From an uncultured Bacteroidales bacterium (lineage in GTDB: Bacteria; Bacteroidota; Bacteroidia; Bacteroidales; UBA932): 64,000 nt of DNA. The position numbers and the translations under genes are program-made. The notes beneath the pieces were generated by a model. That model saw nothing but the letters and a program-made list of their open reading frames with translations, had not been told where the DNA came from and did no database searches. Positions within the stretch are counted from its first letter, which is position 1. Each line of letters begins with the position of its first letter. The stretch is taken from contig CALVAJ010000003.1 of assembly GCA_944325505.1 (NCBI GenBank), positions 1 to 64,000 of the forward strand. Reading direction: 5' to 3'. Shown in pieces: positions 8,490 through 16,743 of the stretch.

Positions 8490-10679
8490 ATGGAAAAGAA
8501 AGACTACAGGAGGACTCTGGTTACGTGTGCACTGCCATATGCCAACGGTCCGGTGCATATAGGACACCTTGCAGGAGTCTATGTACCGGCAGACATTTAC
8601 GTAAGGTACCTCAGAATGAAAGGGGAAGACGTGCTTTTCATCTGCGGGTCGGACGAACATGGCGTGCCGATTACGATAAAGGCGAAGAAAGAGGGCTGCA
8701 CCCCTCAGGATGTCGTGGACAGGTATCATGGCATCATAAAGAAATCGTTCGAAGGATTTGGAATCAACTTCGACATATATTCGCGCACCTCATCCAAGAT
8801 TCACTCTGAGGTCGCTTCCGATTTCTTCAGGAAAATGTACGACGAAGGGAAATTCATCGAGAAAGAAAGCGAACAGTACTTTGATACTGAGGCCAATACT
8901 TTTCTGGCTGACCGCTATATCGTCGGTACCTGCCCGAAGTGCGGCAATGAAGGCGCTTACGGGGACCAGTGCGAAAAATGCGGAAGCACCCTCAGCCCGG
9001 ACGAGCTCCTGAACCCTCATTCGGCCCTGAGCGGAAGCACTCCGGTCAAGAAGAAGACCAGGCACTGGTATCTTCCTCTGGACCAGTACGAGCCGTGGCT
9101 CAAGGAATGGATCCTCGAAGGGCATAAGGAGTGGAGGACCAATGTCTACGGGCAGTGCAAGTCCTGGATCGACGGCGGACTCCAGCCGAGAGCAGTGAGC
9201 CGTGACCTTGACTGGGGCGTCCCTGTGCCTGTCGATGGTGCTGAAGGCAAGGTGCTCTATGTATGGTTCGATGCCCCTATCGGATACATATCCAACACCA
9301 AAGAACTCCTTCCCCAGAGCTGGGAGAAATGGTGGAAATCGGAGGATACCAGGCTTGTCCATTTTATCGGTAAGGACAATATCGTTTTCCACTGCATCGT
9401 GTTCCCGTCCATGCTGAAAGCATACGGCGGATATATTCTTCCGGACAATGTTCCGGCCAACGAGTTCCTCAATCTCGAGGGCAACAAGATTTCCACATCG
9501 AAGAATTGGGCGGTATGGCTCAACGAATATCTGGAGCAGTTCCCGGGACAGGAGGATGTCCTGCGCTATGTCCTGTGTGCCAATGCTCCCGAGACCAAGG
9601 ACAATGACTTTACATGGAAGGATTTCCAGGCGCGCAACAACAGCGAGCTGGTCGCCATCCTCGGAAACTTCGTGAACCGTGCCGTAGTCCTGACCCATAA
9701 ATATTTCGGAGGCAAGGTCCCGGCGGATTCCAAGCCTGAGGAGATAGACAGAGAGACCCTTGCCCAGATCCCTGCCATGAAGAAGGCGGTCGAGGAGAAT
9801 ATAGAGAACTACAAGTTCCGTGAGGCCCTGAAAGAGGCCATGAACATAGCCAGGCTGGGGAATAAATATCTGACCGATACGGAGCCGTGGAAAGTGGCGA
9901 AGACGGATATGGACAGGACGGCTTCCATCCTCAATGTGTCGCTTCAGATATGCGCCGATCTCGCCATTGTGTTCGAGCCGTTCCTGCCGTTCTCGGCTGA
10001 GAAACTGCGCAGTATCCTGAATGTAGGTCTGGTTGCCGGTACGGATCACAGATGCGGAGAGGAAGGGACCTGCGGGGAAAATGTTTTCAAGCCTGGTGAA
10101 GGTGCTGCCCTTCATACTGTTCCATCCGGACAGGACGGAACGGAGCAGAAGTCTGTTCCTGTCCTTTCATGGGAGGATCTCGGGCGTGAGTCCGTTCTTC
10201 CTTCCGGGCATCAGCTCGGGGAGCCTGTCCTGCTTTTCAGCAAGATCGAGGACAGTGTGGTTGAGGCCCAGATAAAAAGACTTGAGGATACGAAGAAAGC
10301 GAACGAGGCCGCTGCGGCAGAAGCGGCTGCGCACAAGGTGGAGCCGCAGAAGGCGGAGTGCACTTTCGATGATTTCGGGAAAATGGATATCCGCACGGCA
10401 ACGGTCCTGGAGGCGGAGCGTGTCCCGAAGACTGACAAGCTGCTGAAACTCACCATCGACACCGGTATCGACACCCGTGTGATCGTCTCAGGTATCGCAG
10501 AGTTCTATACACCAGAGCAGATGATAGGACAGCAGATATGCATCCTTGCCAACCTCGCTCCGCGGAAGATACGCGGCATCGAATCCAAAGGAATGATTCT
10601 GATGGCCCGTCAGGGAGACGGGAAGATGCGTTTCGTCACACCTGAGGAGACCCTCGCGAACGGTGCCGAGATAGGATAG
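8490..10679 (+). CDS. metG: Methionyl-tRNA synthetase
   Basis: A 729-residue class I synthetase. HIGH box at 23-26 (PVHIGHLAG); zinc-binding Cys148, 151, 161 and 164 in the connective domain; KMSKS-equivalent loop KISTS at 333-337; and a C-terminal tRNA-binding (tRBD) domain from about residue 625 ([20 protein letters not shown]). A low-complexity stretch at about 512-560, rich in Gly, Glu and Ser, lies between the anticodon-binding helices and the linker and is probably a lineage-specific insertion. An Ala/Glu/Lys-rich coiled linker (about 590-620) precedes tRBD. Confidence 0.97.
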   Translation: MEKKDYRRTLVTCALPYANGPVHIGHLAGVYVPADIYVRYLRMKGEDVLFICGSDEHGVPITIKAKKEGCTPQDVVDRYHGIIKKSFEGFGINFDIYSRTSSKIHSEVASDFFRKMYDEGKFIEKESEQYFDTEANTFLADRYIVGTCPKCGNEGAYGDQCEKCGSTLSPDELLNPHSALSGSTPVKKKTRHWYLPLDQYEPWLKEWILEGHKEWRTNVYGQCKSWIDGGLQPRAVSRDLDWGVPVPVDGAEGKVLYVWFDAPIGYISNTKELLPQSWEKWWKSEDTRLVHFIGKDNIVFHCIVFPSMLKAYGGYILPDNVPANEFLNLEGNKISTSKNWAVWLNEYLEQFPGQEDVLRYVLCANAPETKDNDFTWKDFQARNNSELVAILGNFVNRAVVLTHKYFGGKVPADSKPEEIDRETLAQIPAMKKAVEENIENYKFREALKEAMNIARLGNKYLTDTEPWKVAKTDMDRTASILNVSLQICADLAIVFEPFLPFSAEKLRSILNVGLVAGTDHRCGEEGTCGENVFKPGEGAALHTVPSGQDGTEQKSVPVLSWEDLGRESVLPSGHQLGEPVLLFSKIEDSVVEAQIKRLEDTKKANEAAAAEAAAHKVEPQKAECTFDDFGKMDIRTATVLEAERVPKTDKLLKLTIDTGIDTRVIVSGIAEFYTPEQMIGQQICILANLAPRKIRGIESKGMILMARQGDGKMRFVTPEETLANGAEIG

Positions 10680-10711
10680 GTCCAGAATTATGATTTAATG
10701 GGTGTGTTGCT

Positions 10712-12292
10712 ATGACAGAGAAGGAAATAAAGGAGAAACTGATGTCGGGCGAGAGGATTTCGCTTGAATGCAAGAAGGCAAAGAGCGAAGTCCCGAAGTC
10801 TGTCTGGGAAATATACTCTGCTTTTGCCAATACAGTTGGCGGCGTGATTCTTCTCGGTGTTGAAGAGAACCGGCAGGCAAAGGAGTTTTCCGGGCGCTTT
10901 TCTGTATCAGGAGTAGATAATCCGGGGAAGATCATGACGGATTTTTGGAATACACTCAATAGCAATAAGGTAAACTGTAATATCTTGCGCGATGAAGATG
11001 TCGGGACGGTAGAGGTAGACGGCAGGCAGGTGGTGTTTATCAATGTTCCCCAGGCGGACTGGAGAATGAAGCCGGTGTATCTGAATGAAAATGTATATAA
11101 AGGTTCATTCCGCCGGAATAATGAAGGTGATTACCACTGTACCGAAGAAGAAGTCCGGGCAATGGTCAGGGATGCAAATGAGAATGGCAATGACTGTACG
11201 CTTATTGAATATTATGGTATGGATGATATCGATTCTGAATCACTTCGCCAATACCGTACGCAGTTCAGGATATTGAATAGCGACCATGTCTGGAACAATG
11301 ACGATGACAAGGAATTCCTTATCAAGCTTGGAGGCTATACCGTTGACAGGAGAACCGGGAAGGAAGGTCTGACACTGGCCGGCCTGCTGATGTTCGGTAA
11401 GGGTTTGCCTATAAGGGAGCGTTTTGCCAATTTCAGGATGGACTACCTGGATATGAGTGACCTGGTAGGTGATGAGCGCTATCGTGACAGGCTGACTTAT
11501 GACGGGCGCTGGGAAAATAATCTGTACCAGTTTTACAGCCGTGTCATGCCTAAACTTGTTGAAAATCTGCCGCGGCCTTTCAAGATGGAAGGAATAAGGC
11601 GCATAGATGATACTCCGCTTCATAAAGCTGTTCGTGAAGCTATGACCAATGCCATTATACATTCCGATTTCTTTTTATCAGGCGGGATATTGCGGGTGGA
11701 AAAGTATAGTGATTACATTTGCCTTAGAAATCCCGGAACATTGAAACTCCCTATTGAACAGATTTATAAAGGCGGAAATTCAAAAGCCAGGAACCCGAGA
11801 ATGCAGACGATGTTCCGTATGATAGGTTACGGAGAAAATGTGGGGTCTGGATTCCCGATGATAGTGGATGCATGGAAACAGTCAGGGTGGAGAAAGCCTT
11901 TGCTGGAAAACAGGCTTGATCTTAACGAAGTCTGTCTGACTCTTTTCTTGTTTAATGATGAGCCGAACGGTGAACCCAAGTTGGGATCAAATGAGCCGAA
12001 CGGTGAACCCAAGTTGGGATCAAATGAGCCGAACGGTGAACCCAAGTTGGCATTATGTGAGCCCGATATGGAGTATAAGCGGTCCGGGAGTGTGTCTGAT
12101 GATAATCTTGAGGCGGTATTGCACCTTATTGCCAGGAATCCGATGATAACTCAGGAGCAGATTGCTGAGGAGATAGGAAAATCAAAGGCTACGGTAAAGC
12201 GCTATATGAGAAAATTAAAAGCTGATGAAAAAATAAGGAGAATTGGTCCGGTTTCATTCGGCGGATATTGGGAAGTGGTTGAACCTGAATAG
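10712..12292 (+). CDS. AlbA_2 (Schlafen-type) DNA-binding / HATPase_c_4 regulator
   Basis: A 526-residue protein. Residues 1-150 fit the AlbA_2 (Slfn) domain: ISLECKKAKSEVPKSVWEIYSAFANTVGG is the recognisable core, split here as ISLECKKAKSEVPKS and EIYSAFANTVGGVILLGV. Residues 290-400 fit the GHKL-like HATPase_c_4 domain (HKAVREAMTNAIIHSDFF, then GGNSKARNP and GYGENVGSGFPMI). A linker holds three copies of an 11-residue repeat, and the C terminus has a winged-helix segment (ITQEQIAEEIGKSKATVKRYM). Such proteins are annotated as transcriptional regulators or RecG-like ATP-binding proteins; the ligand is unknown. The gene is visibly more AT-rich than metG and murB on either side, which suggests acquisition by transfer. 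Confidence 0.8.
   Translation: MTEKEIKEKLMSGERISLECKKAKSEVPKSVWEIYSAFANTVGGVILLGVEENRQAKEFSGRFSVSGVDNPGKIMTDFWNTLNSNKVNCNILRDEDVGTVEVDGRQVVFINVPQADWRMKPVYLNENVYKGSFRRNNEGDYHCTEEEVRAMVRDANENGNDCTLIEYYGMDDIDSESLRQYRTQFRILNSDHVWNNDDDKEFLIKLGGYTVDRRTGKEGLTLAGLLMFGKGLPIRERFANFRMDYLDMSDLVGDERYRDRLTYDGRWENNLYQFYSRVMPKLVENLPRPFKMEGIRRIDDTPLHKAVREAMTNAIIHSDFFLSGGILRVEKYSDYICLRNPGTLKLPIEQIYKGGNSKARNPRMQTMFRMIGYGENVGSGFPMIVDAWKQSGWRKPLLENRLDLNEVCLTLFLFNDEPNGEPKLGSNEPNGEPKLGSNEPNGEPKLALCEPDMEYKRSGSVSDDNLEAVLHLIARNPMITQEQIAEEIGKSKATVKRYMRKLKADEKIRRIGPVSFGGYWEVVEPE
11958..12050 (+). repeat. 33-bp in-frame tandem repeat, about 2.8 copies
   Basis: Units begin at 11958, 11991 and 12024 with ATGAGCCGAACGG. 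They are nearly identical, and the third is cut after 27 bases. The unit encodes the 11-residue repeat NEPNGEPKLGS between the ATPase and winged-helix domains of the AlbA_2 regulator. Copy-number change would lengthen or shorten the linker without a frameshift. Confidence 0.95.
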
Positions 12293-12303
12293 ATTTTGCA
12301 GCA

Positions 12304-13413
12304 ATGAAGATAGAGTACGACAAGGATCTTGCGCGGATGAACACTTTCGGGATGAAGGTGTCGTGTGCATGCTACGTGGAATTCAGCTCGGAGGATGAGC
12401 TCTCGGACATATTCCGGAATATGGAGCGGTACGGCTTTCCGCAGCCTTTCCTGCATATAGGGGGCGGAAGCAACCTGCTCTTCACCCGCGATTTCCCCGG
12501 TACGGTCTTCCACAGCGCCATCAGATTCATCCGCCGTGTGGATGTACAGGGTGATTCCGGGCTGAAGGCTTCCTCCGGAGCCGCGGGACAGCCTGGAAGC
12601 ATCCTTGTCGAGGCCGGTTCAGGTGTCCTCTGGGACGACTTCTGCGCATGGTGCGCCGGAGAGGGGCTCTGGGGACCGGAGAACCTTTCCGGCATCCCGG
12701 GGGAAGCCGGAGCTGCCGCAGTCCAGAATATAGGGGCATACGGAGTGGAAGTCAAGGACATAGTCAGGGAAGTCAGATGCTTCGATGTCGTGACTGGAGA
12801 AATCCGGCCGCTGCATGTAAAGGACTGCCGTTACGGCTACCGGGACTCCATTTTCAAGGATACGGCCAAAGGTCGGTATGTCGTGACTTCCGTTGTATTC
12901 GCCCTTTCGTCCGTACCGCAGCCGCGTCTTGAATACGGGCATGTCCGCTCCGCCGTGGAGCAGGCCCTCTCATCTTCCGGGGCTGGTCCGGCGGCATCAT
13001 TGGGCCCGTCCCTTGTGCGGGACGTCATACTTGGCATAAGAGGTTCCAAGCTGCCGGATCCTGCAGTGGCCGGGAATGCGGGGAGCTTCTTCAAGAACCC
13101 TGTCGTCCCCAGGTCTTCATACGATATTGTAGAGAACTACGCAAAGAGCAGATACGGTGCGGACTATGAGGTCCCTCATTTTGATGCGGGCTCTGGCTTC
13201 ATAAAGATTCCGGCAGCCTGGCTGATAGAGCAGTGCGGATGGAAAGGCTACAGGGAAGGCAATGTCGGGGTCTATGAGAAGCAGCCTCTCGTACTTGTGA
13301 ATGTCACGGGCAAGGCCTCTCCCGATGAAGTCGTCGCCCTTGAGCACAAGATTGTCATGTCCGTCCAGAACCTGTTCGGCATCACGCTCCACCCCGAAGT
13401 GGAGCACATCTGA
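12304..13413 (+). CDS. murB: UDP-N-acetylenolpyruvoylglucosamine reductase
   Basis: A 369-residue cytoplasmic flavoenzyme that reduces the MurA product to UDP-MurNAc. FAD-binding motifs: LHIGGGSNLLF (about 57-67) and ENLSGIPGEAGAAAVQNIGAYG. Substrate and catalytic motifs: CRYGYRDSIFK, NAGSFFKNP (proton-donor Ser) and a C-terminal HPEVEHI with the conserved Glu. The layout is that of a type I MurB like that of E. coli. It is followed 93 bases later by murA, so consecutive first steps of peptidoglycan synthesis are paired. Confidence 0.95.
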   Translation: MKIEYDKDLARMNTFGMKVSCACYVEFSSEDELSDIFRNMERYGFPQPFLHIGGGSNLLFTRDFPGTVFHSAIRFIRRVDVQGDSGLKASSGAAGQPGSILVEAGSGVLWDDFCAWCAGEGLWGPENLSGIPGEAGAAAVQNIGAYGVEVKDIVREVRCFDVVTGEIRPLHVKDCRYGYRDSIFKDTAKGRYVVTSVVFALSSVPQPRLEYGHVRSAVEQALSSSGAGPAASLGPSLVRDVILGIRGSKLPDPAVAGNAGSFFKNPVVPRSSYDIVENYAKSRYGADYEVPHFDAGSGFIKIPAAWLIEQCGWKGYREGNVGVYEKQPLVLVNVTGKASPDEVVALEHKIVMSVQNLFGITLHPEVEHI

Positions 13414-13506
13414 TATGGACAAATATTGAGCGGAACTGATTGAAGGAGAAGTCTATAAAAGAATTTTTGAGAAAAATTTAAACAGTTTCTTAATACCGGT
13501 GAAAAT

Positions 13507-14820
13507 ATGAGTTCGTTTGTAATCGAAGGCGGTCACCAGCTCAGCGGGACAATCCGTCCGCAGGGCGCCAAGAACGAGGCGCTTGAAGTGATCAGTGCCG
13601 TTCTCCTCACAGACGAGGAAGTGACCATTTCAAATGTCCCTGAAATCCTTGATGTCAGGAACCTCATCCTCATGCTCGAGGGGATGGGCGTGAAAGTCAC
13701 CCGGCTGGAGAAAGGGAAATACACTTTCAAGGCCGACAATATCGACACAGCCTATATCGAGAGCGAGGACTTCGTCCGCAAATGTGCATCCCTCAGGGGC
13801 TCCGTGATGGTCATCGGTCCCCTGCTCACGCGTTTCGGACAGGCATATTTCCCTAAGCCGGGAGGCGACAAGATAGGACGCCGCCGGGTGGATACCCATA
13901 TCACCGGCCTGGTCAACCTGGGTGCAGTCCTTGAATACAGCCAGGAAATGAAGGCTTTCAAGCTCACGGCTCCCGGCGGGAATTCCCTGAAAGGCTGCTA
14001 CATGCTTCTGGACGAGGCTTCTGTGACAGGTACTGCAAATATCGTCATGGCGGCGGTCCTGGCTGAAGGCCGGACAGTCATCTACAATGCGGCCTGCGAA
14101 CCGTATATCCAGCAGCTGTGCCGCATGCTGACATCAATGGGGGCGCAGATAGAAGGCATAGGCTCCAATCTCCTCACTGTTACAGGAGTGAGGCATCTCC
14201 ATGGCGCGGAGCACACCGTCTTGCCGGATATGATAGAGGTGGGCAGCTTCATAGGCATGGCCGCACTGAACCGCAGTTCTATCACCATCAGGGATGTCTC
14301 GTACCGCAACCTGGGCATCATTCCCGAGTCCTTCCGCCGTCTGGGCATAAACCTTGAGCAGCGCGGAGACGACATTTTTGTACCTGCCCAGGAGAGCTAT
14401 GTGATAGAATCCTTCCTCGACGGCTCCATCATGACCATAGCCGACGCCCCGTGGCCGGGCCTGACGCCTGACCTCCTGAGCGTAATGCTGGTAGTCGCCA
14501 CCCAGTGCAGAGGCAGTGTCCTGATACACCAGAAGATGTTCGAAAGCAGGCTGTTTTTCGTGGACCGCCTGATAGACATGGGGGCCCAGATCATACTGTG
14601 CGACCCTCACAGGGCGGTGGTCATAGGCCATGACCACAATTTCCGGCTCCGGCCAGGAAACATGGTCTCTCCTGATATCCGTGCCGGTATCGCCCTGCTT
14701 ATCGCAGCCATGTCGGCCGCAGGTACGAGCGTCATAGGGAACATAGAGCAGATTGACCGTGGATATGAAGACATTGATTTGAGGCTCAACGCTTTGGGAG
14801 CCAGCATCACAAGGCAGTGA
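13507..14820 (+). CDS. murA: UDP-N-acetylglucosamine 1-carboxyvinyltransferase (Cys-to-Asp form)
   Basis: A 437-residue enzyme that adds enolpyruvate from PEP to UDP-GlcNAc. The N terminus has the RPQGAKNEAL motif with the conserved Lys-Asn pair. The active-site loop reads FPKPGGDKIGRRRVDTH: Asp121 takes the place of the Cys found in E. coli MurA (Cys115). The same change is known from mycobacteria and chlamydiae and explains fosfomycin insensitivity there. The rest fits the two-domain inside-out barrel of the EPT family. An intrinsic terminator follows at 14868. It is not AroA, because the UDP-GlcNAc-binding RRRVDTH segment is present. Confidence 0.95.
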   Translation: MSSFVIEGGHQLSGTIRPQGAKNEALEVISAVLLTDEEVTISNVPEILDVRNLILMLEGMGVKVTRLEKGKYTFKADNIDTAYIESEDFVRKCASLRGSVMVIGPLLTRFGQAYFPKPGGDKIGRRRVDTHITGLVNLGAVLEYSQEMKAFKLTAPGGNSLKGCYMLLDEASVTGTANIVMAAVLAEGRTVIYNAACEPYIQQLCRMLTSMGAQIEGIGSNLLTVTGVRHLHGAEHTVLPDMIEVGSFIGMAALNRSSITIRDVSYRNLGIIPESFRRLGINLEQRGDDIFVPAQESYVIESFLDGSIMTIADAPWPGLTPDLLSVMLVVATQCRGSVLIHQKMFESRLFFVDRLIDMGAQIILCDPHRAVVIGHDHNFRLRPGNMVSPDIRAGIALLIAAMSAAGTSVIGNIEQIDRGYEDIDLRLNALGASITRQ

Positions 14821-14842
14821 ACCACATCCTGCCCGTCAGTTC

Positions 14843-15454
14843 CTATAATATTTCCGTCACAGTATCGAAGGCAGCCCCGGGAATCCGGCTGCCTTTTTCG
14901 TATTCCTTTACGGGCAAGGCGAAGTCCGCGACCAGCACCGTTATCAGGATGACTTTTTTCAGGTCGGAGAGAGCAAGGTACAGATGCCGCTCCACTGTCC
15001 GGACGGAGAGTCCCGTCCTTGCCGCTATGTCGGCATTGCTGAGACCTTCAGTGCGGCTCATGATGAATATTTTCCTCCTCTGTTCCGGCATGTTCTTGAT
15101 GGTGAGCATGGTCAGAATTTCCACCTCTTTTGCATACAGCTGTCCGGATGTCTCGTCGTCTCCCGTCGCACTTTCCCCGGAGGATGATGACGAAGCATAG
15201 TAGTTCTGCTCCACTGTCTTGTGTTTCAGGTAGTTCAGCACATGGTTCCTCGTAAGGGCGTAGACATATCCTGAAATGCGTGCAGGCTCCATCTCCAGGA
15301 TGAAAGGGTTTTTCAGGATCTTTACAAATACATCCTGGGCAATATCTTCAGCGTCATTTTCCGATTTCAGAAGCTGGCGGGCAAAAGCTTTGACCTTCGG
15401 GAACATTGTCCTGAATAATTTTTCGAATTTTTCTTGTGCTTCGTCCCTGGCCAT
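14843..15454 (-). CDS. ECF RNA polymerase sigma factor (Bacteroidota SusCD-type)
   Basis: A 203-residue ECF sigma factor. Region 2 is at about 8-75 (FRTMFPKVKAFARQLL, DAEDIAQDVFVKIL). A Ser/Gly-rich linker spans about 95-110. Region 4 is at about 120-172, with the helix-turn-helix LSNADIAARTGLSVRTVERHL. It is divergent from the FecR-type anti-sigma gene, the usual arrangement for trans-envelope control of a SusC/D locus: substrate binding at SusC signals through the STN domain to FecR, which frees the sigma factor. The last 20 or so residues extend past the conserved domain and are encoded across the murA terminator. Confidence 0.92.
   Translation of the reverse strand: MARDEAQEKFEKLFRTMFPKVKAFARQLLKSENDAEDIAQDVFVKILKNPFILEMEPARISGYVYALTRNHVLNYLKHKTVEQNYYASSSSSGESATGDDETSGQLYAKEVEILTMLTIKNMPEQRRKIFIMSRTEGLSNADIAARTGLSVRTVERHLYLALSDLKKVILITVLVADFALPVKEYEKGSRIPGAAFDTVTEIL
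14868..14899 (+). terminator. Intrinsic terminator of the murA transcript
   Basis: A 9-bp stem (AAGGCAGCC / GGCTGCCTT) with a 10-base loop and a T-run at 14894-14898. It lies 48 bases after the murA stop and inside the 3' coding end of the converging sigma-factor gene. Confidence 0.7.
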
Positions 15455-15475
15455 AGTTAGTTATAGAATGATTCA

Positions 15476-15507
15476 CAAATATATGATTTTTTAATAATCA
15501 TTAACAA
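15476..15507 (-). promoter_or_regulatory. Bacteroidota-type promoter of the ECF sigma gene
   Basis: Minus strand: TTG (-33) at 15505-15507, a 21-base spacer, then TATATTTG at 15476-15483, a perfect match to TAnnTTTG. It ends 22 bases before the sigma start codon, so the leader is very short. Confidence 0.7.
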
Positions 15508-15619
15508 GTTGACGCGTTGAAAAATAAATTTTCAAAAAAATTGTTTTCCGGTTGAGTAGTAAACGCTGTTCGGTTGTCTTATAGATGTCTTGACAGTAAA
15601 ATTCAAGGAAAATTTCGTA

Positions 15620-16588
15620 ATGGAAAAAAAGGACAATATATTTAAACGGATACTGGATGCCTTTGCATCAGGGGAATACGACAGGGATACCGTGAACCGT
15701 GTCCATGCATGGCTTGCTGACGGCACGAACGGGGCGGAGAAGAAGGAGGCCATGCGCGACCTGTGGGACAGCCAGGAGCCTGTGATGGCCGGAGGGGACA
15801 TCCGGCGTTCCCTGGATAGCGTATACCGTAAGGCCGGACTGGGCAGGAAGAAGACAGTGCGGAGGTGGGCAGGATATGCGGCCGCTGCGGCGCTTGCCGC
15901 CATTGCTGTGGTTTCTACATGGATATATGCAGGGAAGGAGTACGGCAATATCGCGATGGTGGAGACGTATTCCGGAGCCGGAGAGCGGTGCGAGCTGGTG
16001 CTTCCTGACGGGACTGTGGTCTGTGCCAATTCCTCTACACTGCTGCTGTATCCTGAACGGTTCGTGTCAGGGACCAGGACCGTGTATCTTGTGGGGGAGG
16101 CCGACTTCAAGGTGAAAAAAGACGAGAGGCATCCTTTTATTGTCAGGTCCGGGGATATGTCTGTCACGGCCCTCGGGACGGAGTTCAATGTCTCTGCCTA
16201 TCCTGACAGCGAGAACATTGTGGCAACGCTCATCGAAGGGAAGGTTGAGGTCAGGTGCGGGGAGGACGGCAAGAGCTATATACTCGCCCCCGGAGAGCAG
16301 GTCTCTTACAGCAGGGGCACCGGGGCCAGTTTCCTCACAGACAATGTCTGCATAGACGACGTCACTGCATGGCAGCAGGGTATAATGGTATTTAAGGGGA
16401 TGACACTGAAGGAGATAATCAATACAATCCAGCGCAGCTACAATGTCCGGATACATGTCGACCCTTCATGCTTCTCGGAAGACAGGTTCAATTTCCGCTT
16501 CAAGGAGACGGCCGGACTGGATGAGGTCATGGATATCATAAGCACGGTGGCCGGGGATTTCAGCTATGACATAGAATACAGGCAATAA
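15620..16588 (+). CDS. FecR-family anti-sigma factor
   Basis: I chose the ATG at 15620 (MEKKDNIFKRIL); the open frame extends upstream to a TTG at 15590 without support. The 322-residue protein has a cytoplasmic sigma-binding N-terminal part, one membrane helix at about 86-106 (AAAAALAAIAVVSTWIYAG), a periplasmic FecR domain (GERCELVLPDGT, VYLVGEADFKV, TALGTEFNVSAY, IEGKVEV) and a C-terminal DUF4974/STN-like domain (GMTLKEIINTIQRSYNV). It is expected to hold the divergent ECF sigma factor and to receive a signal from the STN domain of the SusC encoded next. Confidence 0.93.
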   Translation: MEKKDNIFKRILDAFASGEYDRDTVNRVHAWLADGTNGAEKKEAMRDLWDSQEPVMAGGDIRRSLDSVYRKAGLGRKKTVRRWAGYAAAAALAAIAVVSTWIYAGKEYGNIAMVETYSGAGERCELVLPDGTVVCANSSTLLLYPERFVSGTRTVYLVGEADFKVKKDERHPFIVRSGDMSVTALGTEFNVSAYPDSENIVATLIEGKVEVRCGEDGKSYILAPGEQVSYSRGTGASFLTDNVCIDDVTAWQQGIMVFKGMTLKEIINTIQRSYNVRIHVDPSCFSEDRFNFRFKETAGLDEVMDIISTVAGDFSYDIEYRQ

Positions 16589-16630
16589 AGCAGTTTGTTT
16601 CACATTTAAACATCATCACCATGACAAAAA

Positions 16631-16663
16631 GTACCCGGCAGGGGTTGCGGCCTTGCCGGATAC
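16631..16663 (+). promoter_or_regulatory. Stem-loop in the leader of the STN-SusC gene
   Basis: A 10-bp inverted repeat with one mismatch (GTACCCGGCA / TGCCGGATAC) and a 13-base loop, between the FecR stop and the SusC ATG at 16744. There is no T-run, so it is not a standard terminator. It may affect stability or translation of the susC message. Confidence 0.45.
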
Positions 16664-16743
16664 GAAATCAGATTTCAGCACACTGTATAACGCAGTCGTT
16701 TTCTACTACCCTAATCAGTAACACTAAAATTTTTTGTAAAGAT

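Noticed and set aside
8790..10115. Long minus-strand open frame (441 codons) over metG
   Set aside because: Antisense to a complete methionyl-tRNA synthetase and without domain motifs.
11958..12050. 33-bp repeats as a CRISPR array
   Set aside because: The units are directly adjacent with no spacers and are in frame within a protein-coding gene.
13507..14820. AroA (EPSP synthase) as identity of the EPT-family enzyme
   Set aside because: The sequence has MurA-specific motifs (RPQGAKNEAL, PGGDKIGRRRVDTH) and follows murB.
16621..16743. N-terminal extension of the STN-SusC protein from ATG 16621
   Set aside because: The extra 41 residues are basic and polar and would precede an otherwise perfect signal peptide that starts at 16744.
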